A stretch of 64,000 nucleotides of DNA from JBLNBN01 sp050260015 (GTDB taxonomy: Bacteria > Bacteroidota > Ignavibacteria > Kapaibacteriales > UBA2268), in the NCBI GenBank assembly GCA_050260015.1, contig JBLNBN010000054.1, forward strand, positions 11,534 to 75,533, written 5' to 3'. A program made the position numbers and the translations under genes. Position 1 is the stretch's first letter, and every line of letters begins with the position of its first letter. Shown in pieces: positions 53,891 through 62,149 of the stretch. The notes under the pieces were generated by a model. That model saw only the letters and a program-made list of their open reading frames with translations. It was not told the DNA's origin and did not search any database.

Positions 53891-53898
53891 TAATTTTG
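53891..53898 (+). promoter_or_regulatory. -7 element of tRNA-Leu
   Basis: TAATTTTG, identical to the tRNA-Val -7 element, 6 bases before the mature tRNA. The -33 region has TTTCG rather than TTTG. Confidence 0.55.
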
Positions 53899-53904
53899 TA
53901 TGTC

Positions 53905-53989
53905 GCTCGGATGGCGGAACTGGTAGACGCACAGGACTTAAAATCCTGTGGGCGTTAAGCCCGTGCGGGTTCGACTCCCGCTCCGAGTA
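53905..53989 (+). tRNA. tRNA-Leu (anticodon TAA)
   Basis: An 85-nt class II tRNA. Acceptor GCTCGGA / TCCGAGT (the first pair is G-T), anticodon loop CTTAAAA with TAA, a long variable arm (GGGCGTTAAGCCC), and T arm GCGGG-TTCGACT-CCCGC. CCA is not encoded. A terminator follows at 53998-54032. Confidence 0.95.
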
Positions 53990-53997
53990 CGTGAACG

Positions 53998-54040
53998 CAG
54001 CCCTTGAAATAGCTTCTAGCCTTCAAGGGCTGTTTCTTTT
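53998..54040 (+). terminator. Rho-independent terminator of tRNA-Leu
   Basis: An 11-bp perfect stem CAGCCCTTGAA / TTCAAGGGCTG and a TTTCTTTTTT tail. Confidence 0.88.
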
Positions 54041-54087
54041 TTAATATTATTAATATTTAAAGTCTATTTATCGCCTTCGGAAGCCTA

Positions 54088-54717
54088 ATGCCTGAAGATA
54101 TCTTCCTGAAAATACTAGTGATTGGCGTATTAGCCGTTATATCGCCCGGGCCGGACGTTTTCATTACCATGAAGAATAGTCTTGCCTACGGAGCCAAAGG
54201 CGGTCTTTCTACGATGCTGGGCATCCTTACCGGCAATACGTTCCAGATTTCATTCGTAATTTTAGGCTTTGGTTGGTTAACGGGGGAGTACCCTCAAGCA
54301 ATAGTCGTGGTGCGCGTATTGGGTTGTATTTATCTTTCGTGGATCGCGTATAAATTAATTAGATATGCAGGACAAAACGATAATAATGTCTCAACAGGCG
54401 AGCAGAGGAAAATAAAGTTCAAAGAGGCTTACTTAATGGGACTATTGACTAACGTGCTGAACGTTAAGGCGATAATTTTCTTCGTGAGCATTTTCTCCCA
54501 GGTGCTCACCGCGACGGCGCCCGCTACTCTTAAATGGATTTGCGGAGCGGAGATGCTAACGATCTCCACTTTTTGGTTCTCCGCGCTATCCTTTTTAGCT
54601 TCCCGCGATACCTTCAGGAGGTTTTACTTTAGGTTTGCAAAAACCTTCGACTACCTTTTCGCCGCCGTCTTAATAATTATAGTTGTCGAAATGCTGTTCG
54701 AGACGCTCTTCCGATAG
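54088..54717 (+). CDS. LysE/RhtB-family amino-acid exporter
   Basis: A 209-residue inner-membrane protein with six TM helices and the LysE/RhtB signature: VISPGPDVFITMKNSLAYGAKGGLSTMLGILTG at residues ~16-48 (the usual GPDF has V here). It exports amino acids or similar metabolites; the substrate is unknown. The stop TAG directly abuts the stop of the convergent YdeI gene with no bases between, and no terminator is seen between them. Confidence 0.93.
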   Translation: MPEDIFLKILVIGVLAVISPGPDVFITMKNSLAYGAKGGLSTMLGILTGNTFQISFVILGFGWLTGEYPQAIVVVRVLGCIYLSWIAYKLIRYAGQNDNNVSTGEQRKIKFKEAYLMGLLTNVLNVKAIIFFVSIFSQVLTATAPATLKWICGAEMLTISTFWFSALSFLASRDTFRRFYFRFAKTFDYLFAAVLIIIVVEMLFETLFR

Positions 54718-55191
54718 TTATTTGAGCTTTGATCTCAGGTAATCAAGCAATAGATTGACCCGCTTCTCCCTCGTTTCGGGGCGCTTAGCATCTTTTATAG
54801 CGTTGACGTATTCCTTTTGATGCGTGAACGAAGTCTTTGCCCATGCTTCGGCTAATTTCTCGTCGCCAAGTATGGAGGCAACGTCCCCGGGCAATTCCAC
54901 TACGCGCGGCGCAAGGTCCTGCTTAATTATTACATGAACCGTTTCGCCCGCTGACTTCCCTACCTTATCCCGGATTTCTTTAGGCATGCCGAGGAAATAG
55001 CAGGGGCTCCCCATCTTAGCGAGGCTGCCCCGATACTCTATCCCGTCGAAAGTAGCATGTACTTTCACGCGACCGCGAACGCCAAATTCCTCCATTACGT
55101 CGTATGGAAAATCGACATAGGTCGCCTGCATCCCTTCATGGTTTTGAATTATTGCGTCGAATTCGTACGTTTTATCCGTCTTTTCGCTCAT
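54718..55191 (-). CDS. DUF1905/YdeI-family protein
   Basis: A 157-residue cytoplasmic protein with an N-terminal DUF1905 barrel (YEFDAIIQNHEG, ATYVDFPYDVMEEFG, YRGSLAKMGSP) and a C-terminal helical YdeI/OmpD-associated domain (AEAWAKTSFTHQKEYVNAIKDAKRPETREKR). YdeI-like proteins have been linked to antimicrobial-peptide tolerance; the molecular role is unclear. A -7-like TATATTTG lies at 55226-55233, 34 bases before the ATG. Confidence 0.93.
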   Translation of the reverse strand: MSEKTDKTYEFDAIIQNHEGMQATYVDFPYDVMEEFGVRGRVKVHATFDGIEYRGSLAKMGSPCYFLGMPKEIRDKVGKSAGETVHVIIKQDLAPRVVELPGDVASILGDEKLAEAWAKTSFTHQKEYVNAIKDAKRPETREKRVNLLLDYLRSKLK

Positions 55192-55239
55192 AACTTAAAT
55201 CCATTTTCAGCAATGACAATAATTGCAAATATATTAAAA

Positions 55240-56835
55240 CTAACTTGCTTTTTCGACAATCGCTTTCTTGCCGCGGCTCATTTTTTGGAAAGCGCGAAGT
55301 ATAAACTCAGCTTCCTTGAACGGCACGGTAATAAACGAATAATCGTTAAAGACTTCCACGTCGTTGATTTTTTTGTCGTGCGTCTTAGCGATATTTTTAA
55401 CTAACTCGACGATCGATTTTTTAGTCATACCGTCGCGCCTTCCCTTAGCGATAACAAGCCGGGTTTCCTCGTCCATTTCGTAATCGGATTCGTGTTCCTT
55501 CTGCTTTGCTAGGCGTTCGAGCGGCGCGTAATTAGTAGCGTCGAGTTCGTCCTTAAAGCTGAACTTAAGCAGAGCTGCGATAACGTCCTTCGGCTCTTTA
55601 TCCTTCACCAATTCCTCGGCGAGAGTATAGAAGATCTTCTCGATCGTCTCTTCGGTTAGGTTATCCAGCGCGCTTTTTATCCACTCCATTTTGGAGTTAA
55701 TGATGTCGCGGATCGCCGGGATCTTCCCTTTCCTGATTTCCGTTTTTGAAGCTCTGCGGATATAGAGCAGGTTGCGCCCTTCTCGCGGAGTAACGAACGT
55801 GATAGCGGTGCCTTCGGCGCCTGCGCGGCCCGTTCTGCCGACGCGATGCACGTAGGACTCGGCGTCCTGCGGGAGCGAGTAGTTAATTACGTGCGTCAGG
55901 TTCTGTATGTCGATGCCGCGCGCGGCAACGTCCGTAGCGACTAATATGTTTACTTTTTGCGTGCGGAACCTGTTCAATACCTTTTCGCGCATTACCTGCG
56001 AGATATCGCCATGAATGCAATCTACGTCGTAGCCGCGATCCATTAGCGTATTCGTTACCCTGTCCACCTCCACCTTCGTGCGGCAGAAGATAAGACCGTA
56101 AAATTCAATTTCGTAATCAAGTATGCGGCAGAGCGCTTCGAACTTTTCGCTCTCCTTTACCTCGAAGTAAATCTGGTCGGTTAGGTTCGTCGTAAGCTGC
56201 TCGGAAGCGATCTTAATCGTTTCGAATTCGCGAAGGTATTTCTTAGCGATCTTCAGGATTTCCGGGGGCATAGTCGCGCAGAACATAAATGTGCGCTTTT
56301 CGTCGTTCGTCATTCTTAAAATTTCTTCGATTTCCGTCTGGAAGCCCATCTTGAGCATTTCGTCGGCTTCGTCGAGCACGAGGAAGGAAATTTCAGCAAT
56401 ATTGAGCGAGCGGCGCTTCAAGTGGTCGAGCGCGCGGCCGGGGGTCGCCACGACGATATGAATGCCGTCGGAGAGCTTTTTAAGCTGCTTATCTATTGAT
56501 TGTCCGCCGTAAATCGGCGTTATGTGCAATTTTTTTGCGCCTTTAAGCGAGTTTAATTCATCGGAAATCTGGATAGCGAGCTCGCGCGTCGGGGCGAGCA
56601 CGACTGCCTGTACTTTTTTCACGTTTTCGTCGATCATATCGATCAGGGGAAGCCCGAAAGCGGCGGTTTTGCCGGTTCCCGTTTGCGCCTGCGCGACTAA
56701 ATCGTTTTGTGAGTTAAGTATCTTAGGGATGCTTTGGATTTGGATTGGGGAAGGAACCTCGAAACCTTTTTCGCGGAGTGAATCCAGCAAATTCTCGGAG
56801 AGCCCGAGCTCCCGGAACTGATCAAGTTTATTCAT
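55240..56835 (-). CDS. DEAD-box RNA helicase (DeaD/CsdA type)
   Basis: A 531-residue helicase with the ordered DEAD-box motifs: Q motif with FxxPSPIQ, AQTGTGKTA (I, ~46), PTRELAIQ (Ia), TPGRALDHL (Ib), DEAD (~153), SAT-equivalent CAT (~184), DIAARGID-equivalent DVAARGID (~305) and HRVGRTGRAG (VI, ~335). A C-terminal RNA-binding domain (DbpA-like; ~445-520) is present. It unwinds structured RNA, typically in ribosome assembly and cold response. The start has no clear ribosome-binding site. Confidence 0.95.
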   Translation of the reverse strand: MNKLDQFRELGLSENLLDSLREKGFEVPSPIQIQSIPKILNSQNDLVAQAQTGTGKTAAFGLPLIDMIDENVKKVQAVVLAPTRELAIQISDELNSLKGAKKLHITPIYGGQSIDKQLKKLSDGIHIVVATPGRALDHLKRRSLNIAEISFLVLDEADEMLKMGFQTEIEEILRMTNDEKRTFMFCATMPPEILKIAKKYLREFETIKIASEQLTTNLTDQIYFEVKESEKFEALCRILDYEIEFYGLIFCRTKVEVDRVTNTLMDRGYDVDCIHGDISQVMREKVLNRFRTQKVNILVATDVAARGIDIQNLTHVINYSLPQDAESYVHRVGRTGRAGAEGTAITFVTPREGRNLLYIRRASKTEIRKGKIPAIRDIINSKMEWIKSALDNLTEETIEKIFYTLAEELVKDKEPKDVIAALLKFSFKDELDATNYAPLERLAKQKEHESDYEMDEETRLVIAKGRRDGMTKKSIVELVKNIAKTHDKKINDVEVFNDYSFITVPFKEAEFILRAFQKMSRGKKAIVEKAS

Positions 56836-56860
56836 TCAATTTTCAATAAGTGTACAAATA

Positions 56861-56902
56861 CAATCTGCAATATACGGAAATATTTGCGGATATTGCAGAT
56901 TG
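56861..56902 (-). terminator. Palindromic terminator-like element
   Basis: A 13-bp perfect inverted repeat CAATCTGCAATAT / ATATTGCAGATTG with a 16-base loop, 16 bases after the stop at 56918. The following T-rich tail is short. Confidence 0.6.
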
Positions 56903-56917
56903 TTTTTAATTATCAAC

Positions 56918-58879
56918 TTAATACTTTATGAACTTCTGTTGCAATACGCCTACTTTTAGTATGTATACGCCTGCAGGCAAAGCGCCGACTTCAATCTTTG
57001 GCTCTTTTAGATCCAAAAATCTCATCTGGCATTTCCCCATAAGATCGTATACCTCAACCACGGCAAGGCTGTTCGAATTGAAATATAGCTCGCTCTCGGC
57101 AGGGTTTGGATATATTTCGAGAGTATTTTCATAATTACTCTGCCCGGCAGATAAATTGACAAATTCTATTTCATTACGTTCATCCATTCCACTTTTGTTC
57201 AATCCTTCCATCGTCTCCGCTGCTGATTCGAAATTTCCAATAACGCCCTCTTCGAAGTACTGAGCGCCCTCCGGCTTTACCCAGAGCGCCCTGTAAGCTT
57301 TGCCGCCGCCCTTCGTTAAAGCGATTTTGCGCTTATTGAACGCTTTGCTTGGCATTGGTATTTTGCCGATTTCTATTTTCTGGCCCTTTTGATTTTCAAT
57401 AAAGTACTTGGATTTTTTATCCGACTTATTTGCCTGGATAAATTCCATAATCGCTATGTCGTCGATTTCGAACCAATCGGAATAAAGCGTGTCGCGCATC
57501 GAGAGCGTCTTAACGTCTATTTCTTTCGAAAATGCAATTTTATGCGAACGCCCGCTTCTGTTAAGCATTGGTTGCGAGTGGATTATCCTCAGAGTTGAAT
57601 CCTTGCGATAACCAAAGAACGCGTAAAACTTCTCGTCCGGTTCATCATCCACTCCCTCTTTATTAAACACCCATTTTACCGAAGAAAGCGCCTTTGCGGT
57701 TGAATTCGGAAAAGTATTATTAAATATCCTCCGGTTGTACCAGCGGTAGCTCTCGTCGTAAACGTATGGAAATGCCGCCAAGTGCGGATATACGCCGGGG
57801 CCTGCCTTGCGCGCGTACTTGTAGTCTTCGAAATCGTTTTGTAGAGTTGGGAAGTCATTTACGGACATCATAGACCACCAGCCGTGCGATATGTGCCAAA
57901 TCTCGGGATTGGAAGAATCCGCAAGCGCAACAAAGTTAAGATGCAGTGCGCTGTCGTTGTTTGCCTTCCTTCCTACGAGCCTGCCCTGGGCGGCGTCCGG
58001 AAAATAAAGAGATTTCGACGGGCTCATGATGTCGTAAAGCGTTTGCACGCTCCAGGCGTTCGGATACCACTTATTGTTATAAAGACTATCGTATTGATCT
58101 ATCGCCACATAAAATACTGCGCGCCTCGGGTTCCCCTCGTCGTATTGTATGTCCTTTCCCTGCCAGTAAACTCTCTCTAATGTCTGCATCTGTGGCGGGC
58201 AGCCCGGGCATAGGTCCGTATTTTCATCTATCGCCCTATAGATCACGGGAAATCTGTTCTGGCGCGTCTGGTACTCCGGATTTGGCATATTGTACTTTTT
58301 ACTTAGCAAAATCATGGTCGAATCGGAATTGTACCTTGCCCAGAATATATACGCGTCTTTCTTGGGTATTTCCCTTCGTAGCGTCGCGCCGTCCCAATAG
58401 ACCTGCGTATAATATATATCGGAGACGGTGTCCGGCGACGGAAGAGGATCAATTTCCGACCAGGCTACGGAGCAGTCGTTCTCGCTCCACCTGATTTTAG
58501 AATAAGTATTTAGCGATGGGTCGACCGCGCGGGTATTGTAACCGGAGAACCACCGGAAGCTGATTATATTATTCGGGGCGAACTGCGTTTCATGCGGCCG
58601 CTTAAATCCCACCCGTATCCCCGCGAGCGAATCCGCCCAGGCGTAGAAATTCCCCTCCGCAGACGCGTTAATCGTCGGTATGGCGAAATCCGTAATCTTC
58701 CTGTCGCGGGCGGCGGAAACGTGCGCGATAACTTCGGGCATGCGGACGTAGCTGGGGTAGTAATCATTAAGGTTTGTTAATATCGCTTCAACGACCAAGT
58801 TTTCTCCATAGCTTATACTATCCACGCCCGCCGGCAGCGCCGTAATAACTGCAGTAATGTAAGCTTTTGCTTTTTGCAC
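56918..58879 (-). CDS. C-terminal part of a stop-interrupted T9SS surface protein
   Basis: 653 codons from a GTG at 58879 to the stop. It lacks a signal peptide but ends in a type A sorting domain (LEIYPNPAESELYFNS to FIKY), so it cannot be exported by T9SS on its own. It is in the same reading frame as 58982-62146, separated from it by a single TAA (58982-58984) and 34 open codons (which read FDSVRVLNRSNG and continue without another stop). It is therefore most likely the 3' part of a formerly 1742-residue protein. The content is beta-rich, with FKRPHETQF, and no enzymatic motif is recognised. The start at 58879 has no visible ribosome-binding site. Confidence 0.75.
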   Translation of the reverse strand: MQKAKAYITAVITALPAGVDSISYGENLVVEAILTNLNDYYPSYVRMPEVIAHVSAARDRKITDFAIPTINASAEGNFYAWADSLAGIRVGFKRPHETQFAPNNIISFRWFSGYNTRAVDPSLNTYSKIRWSENDCSVAWSEIDPLPSPDTVSDIYYTQVYWDGATLRREIPKKDAYIFWARYNSDSTMILLSKKYNMPNPEYQTRQNRFPVIYRAIDENTDLCPGCPPQMQTLERVYWQGKDIQYDEGNPRRAVFYVAIDQYDSLYNNKWYPNAWSVQTLYDIMSPSKSLYFPDAAQGRLVGRKANNDSALHLNFVALADSSNPEIWHISHGWWSMMSVNDFPTLQNDFEDYKYARKAGPGVYPHLAAFPYVYDESYRWYNRRIFNNTFPNSTAKALSSVKWVFNKEGVDDEPDEKFYAFFGYRKDSTLRIIHSQPMLNRSGRSHKIAFSKEIDVKTLSMRDTLYSDWFEIDDIAIMEFIQANKSDKKSKYFIENQKGQKIEIGKIPMPSKAFNKRKIALTKGGGKAYRALWVKPEGAQYFEEGVIGNFESAAETMEGLNKSGMDERNEIEFVNLSAGQSNYENTLEIYPNPAESELYFNSNSLAVVEVYDLMGKCQMRFLDLKEPKIEVGALPAGVYILKVGVLQQKFIKY

Positions 58880-58981
58880 GGTAGGATCCCATCGAACAAC
58901 TATCGAAGGATATTTACACTCGGGATTATAGATAGTGTCCCACCTACCATTGCTCCTGTTTAAAACCCGGACGGAATCGAA

Positions 58982-61900
58982 TTATCGAGTTTCATGCCCC
59001 GTCCAGAATATTGTTTCGTTTGGGAAACGACGGGCCGTGGGTAGGCTCCCCATATAAAACGCCCTGCTCTTCGGGGGCGTTCCTACGTTATTCTTGTAAT
59101 AAGCGGCATGGTACTTTATTACATATTCGCCCGTACCCGTTTGCGAGAGGTCTTCGTTCGAGTTGAGCGGGTAGCCTACTACTTTCTTTTGGTTGGACCT
59201 GTCCAAATTGCCCGTAAAGTCGTACGTCGCGTTGCAGACCTCCACTTTTAAGAATTTCCCTTCTCCCGGCAGCATACGAAGGACGAGTTCCCCGTCGCGG
59301 GAGATAATGGTGTCGATGGAGTGACAGTAATCCGGATGCCGCCACCATTGCGCTTGAAGGTTTGCATTGTCTATTCCCAATTCTGATATGCTCAAAAGCG
59401 TGTTATTGTTTGAAAGGACATTTTTCTTATAGTTAAACGGTATTCTAACTTCCCGCACTCCAAGCCTTTGCCAATATCGTTCTTTCCATAATCTGGGATT
59501 CGAACTCTTTTTACAGCTGTCCTCAAGCTCGGCGGTAGACCAAAACGACATATTAGGCTCGTTGGGAAAATAGACGAGCGGGTCGACGCGGCGATTCTGG
59601 ACTCCCAGCACGAAATTATTCTTTAAGGTAGGGTCGTTTGACAGTCTATGAAGAGTTATATCTACAAAAGACGAGTCGTAAGGCTCAAAATGCTCAGTCT
59701 TATTTTTCATCCTGCCAAGCGGTCGTGTTTTTATTCCTGTATCCGAAGGAAGAGTTATATGAGGATCATTTGGATAGTTAGGATCGTAGATAATCCATCG
59801 TCTATCTACTTTGATTATGGAATCCAAAACCCGGTTAGAGTAACCGTGCGCAACGTCGGAATTCTCCCACGTTCGTATTCCTTTACTGAAAGTTGCAACA
59901 AGACGCATGTTCATTAATAAACTATCGACCGCGCGTATAAAGGTGTGCGCCTTATACATCTCAATTTTAGGCGATTTACGGCCGTAGTAAATCCTATCCG
60001 GGCCCGTCCCGAGGTATTTCCCGGTCGAATCCCTATTCAAAAAGTTAGTTATGCGCGTGGCCGAATCGACGGGCGGTATAAAATCAACTCCAAATATAGG
60101 ATCATCCTTGTATAAAAGGGTTTCAACGCTAGCCGTATCGAAGTAGCCGGTAAACTCGGGTCGCACGTCCAAAAATCCTAACGAAAGTGTATTGGAAAGC
60201 GAATCAACGAACGCCTGGCAGTGCGCGTCGTACATCAATCCTTTGGCTCCAAAAATCAGCCTGTTCCAGATGTGCCAGCGTACTTCCTCGCCTGTATTAG
60301 GTCGATTCCAGCCTATTTGAGGATATGGGATTGAATCGTATATGTAAATTCGCTTGCCCGTGAGCGGATCTTCCGTATATGTGCTTTTGTATATGTGCCA
60401 AAATCCCCCCCATTGGCCCATAGGAAGATTATTAGCCCACCAAAGGGTATCTTTGTATGTAACGTCCTGACTGAAATAATAATTCTGTACATTCGAATTT
60501 TCTATCCTTTCCTGAAAACATTGCTCATCATTTATTCTACCTAAATATGCGTCAGTAGAGGAAAATTTTGTTTCAGTCCATTTAGTCGTGTCTCGCCAGC
60601 TTATCCAGAAATCGTCACCATCAAAGTCTGTCTCGATATTATTATAATCTACTGCGGCAGAATACGTACGATTCTCATCCCGATGCCCCAATCTATAAAT
60701 GGGATCTTTAAATTCATGCCAATACGGAGGATGGTTAAAGACGTATGGCGCATACGATCGTACGTCGAAATTCGAGCAACCGCCCCAAACGTGCGCCGCG
60801 TTCTCGCCGTATTTGTGATGCAAACCGCCCGAACCCTCGGCGACTATGCAGCCGTTGTACTGCTTGGAGTACCTGCCAAGCCCGGAATAATATTGCGGGC
60901 CGTGCTCGTCCAAAGTGTAGACGTAGTAGTTGTTATAGCCGTAGTAGCGTATTGTGTCGATGCAACGCTTCGCCCAATAGTAGGCTGCGCTGTCGTACTT
61001 GCCGGTGTAGTGCTCATACGTATATGGCGTGCAGACGCGTATCCAGTTTATTCCTATATCCGCCCCGCCGTGGTAGGTTACCTCGATGTCGAGAGTATCG
61101 ATTCTATCAGATTGTGTAGGCGCTGATTTTAAGAGAGGATTGTTTATACCAGGACCGTCACAAATAAAAACGGCGTTAACCGTAATATCGCGGTTTATCC
61201 CGTTTGCCTGACGTCGGTTCTTATCAGGTATTAAATTATAAGGAATATTAAATACGGTTGGACGAGATGGCGCTTCAACCCAATTGTAACCCTTGCCGAG
61301 GTCCTCAAAATAACCATAACGCATCAAATCTAGCGGATTTCCGCTGGGTAAAGAGGAAAATTTGATGTATTCGGTTGGGTCCCAAGTTGAGTCGCTCGTA
61401 CGGAGCCTATAAGGCATTTTGATTGATATTGCGGGACTTGTTCCACTATTATTAATGTTCGAATCGAGGTAGCGAAGATTGACGCTCAAGATCCATTGAC
61501 GTCCGTTCCTTTTTGTTTTGTCTTCCTCCGTTCCTGAATCATTAAAATAATATAGGTCTTTCGGCCACGCGTTGTTTAATACGACGGTACCAATTGGAAC
61601 CGACGTTGTAATTTTTAACCTGTCGAAATCAGGGTCTGCGGTAGAACTTGGTATTGTAGCGCGAATATCGCTAAACCCCCATATCGCCCTGGTCGTATCG
61701 TTCGGTTTAGTTATGAATTGTCCGCGTTGATTCGGCGGGATGTAAAGAGTAGGCTCGAAGACGAAGCACATTCCCATCCGATGGTATTTATTTTGAGTTT
61801 CGGGAAGATTCGGGTCAGTCCAAAACTCTACATTCTGCCAGATGTGGTACATTGGGTAATCCGTATAAGGATTTGGCGGCAGTCCACCGTCGTGCCCGTA

Positions 61901-62146
61901 ACCGAGGGTTGGAGGCCACCCCTGGTTTACGTTCATGTGTAGCGCGCGAGCCATTGTCGGATACATGCCCCACTGGGCGCCTAATACGAAATGTTTTTGT
62001 TTGAAAACTTCTTGGCTCAGGCAGGTATCGGTATAGAGCTTACCGTCGTACTGGTATGTGAACTTGTAGGGCGAAGGGTCTCTATCTTGTGAGAATAGAG
62101 AGACAACGCTTAATATAAGCGTCGCAAGGGCTATTATATGTTTCAT
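58982..62146 (-). CDS. N-terminal part of a giant T9SS surface protein, truncated by an in-frame TAA
   Basis: A 1054-residue reading frame with signal peptide (LATLILSVVSLFSQ). The body is beta-rich, with many Tyr/Trp and polar stretches and paired cysteines. A segment WHIWNRLIFGAKGLMYDAHC (~640) recalls glycoside hydrolase folds, but this is only an impression. A module near residue 940-1010 (VREVRIPFNYKKNVL, DGELVLRMLPGEGKFLKVEV) is repeated in the truncated paralogue at 63647. It ends without a sorting domain at the TAA at 58982-58984; the downstream frame continues with the missing domain. It starts 3 bases after the WD40 gene, within one operon. Confidence 0.82.
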   Translation of the reverse strand: MKHIIALATLILSVVSLFSQDRDPSPYKFTYQYDGKLYTDTCLSQEVFKQKHFVLGAQWGMYPTMARALHMNVNQGWPPTLGYGHDGGLPPNPYTDYPMYHIWQNVEFWTDPNLPETQNKYHRMGMCFVFEPTLYIPPNQRGQFITKPNDTTRAIWGFSDIRATIPSSTADPDFDRLKITTSVPIGTVVLNNAWPKDLYYFNDSGTEEDKTKRNGRQWILSVNLRYLDSNINNSGTSPAISIKMPYRLRTSDSTWDPTEYIKFSSLPSGNPLDLMRYGYFEDLGKGYNWVEAPSRPTVFNIPYNLIPDKNRRQANGINRDITVNAVFICDGPGINNPLLKSAPTQSDRIDTLDIEVTYHGGADIGINWIRVCTPYTYEHYTGKYDSAAYYWAKRCIDTIRYYGYNNYYVYTLDEHGPQYYSGLGRYSKQYNGCIVAEGSGGLHHKYGENAAHVWGGCSNFDVRSYAPYVFNHPPYWHEFKDPIYRLGHRDENRTYSAAVDYNNIETDFDGDDFWISWRDTTKWTETKFSSTDAYLGRINDEQCFQERIENSNVQNYYFSQDVTYKDTLWWANNLPMGQWGGFWHIYKSTYTEDPLTGKRIYIYDSIPYPQIGWNRPNTGEEVRWHIWNRLIFGAKGLMYDAHCQAFVDSLSNTLSLGFLDVRPEFTGYFDTASVETLLYKDDPIFGVDFIPPVDSATRITNFLNRDSTGKYLGTGPDRIYYGRKSPKIEMYKAHTFIRAVDSLLMNMRLVATFSKGIRTWENSDVAHGYSNRVLDSIIKVDRRWIIYDPNYPNDPHITLPSDTGIKTRPLGRMKNKTEHFEPYDSSFVDITLHRLSNDPTLKNNFVLGVQNRRVDPLVYFPNEPNMSFWSTAELEDSCKKSSNPRLWKERYWQRLGVREVRIPFNYKKNVLSNNNTLLSISELGIDNANLQAQWWRHPDYCHSIDTIISRDGELVLRMLPGEGKFLKVEVCNATYDFTGNLDRSNQKKVVGYPLNSNEDLSQTGTGEYVIKYHAAYYKNNVGTPPKSRAFYMGSLPTARRFPNETIFWTGHETR

Positions 62147-62149
62147 CGC

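Noticed and set aside
58982..58984. Reassigned stop codon or programmed readthrough at TAA
   Set aside because: TAA is the ordinary stop for many other genes in the window and there is no readthrough context or specialised tRNA visible; a simple mutation or error is the simpler reading.
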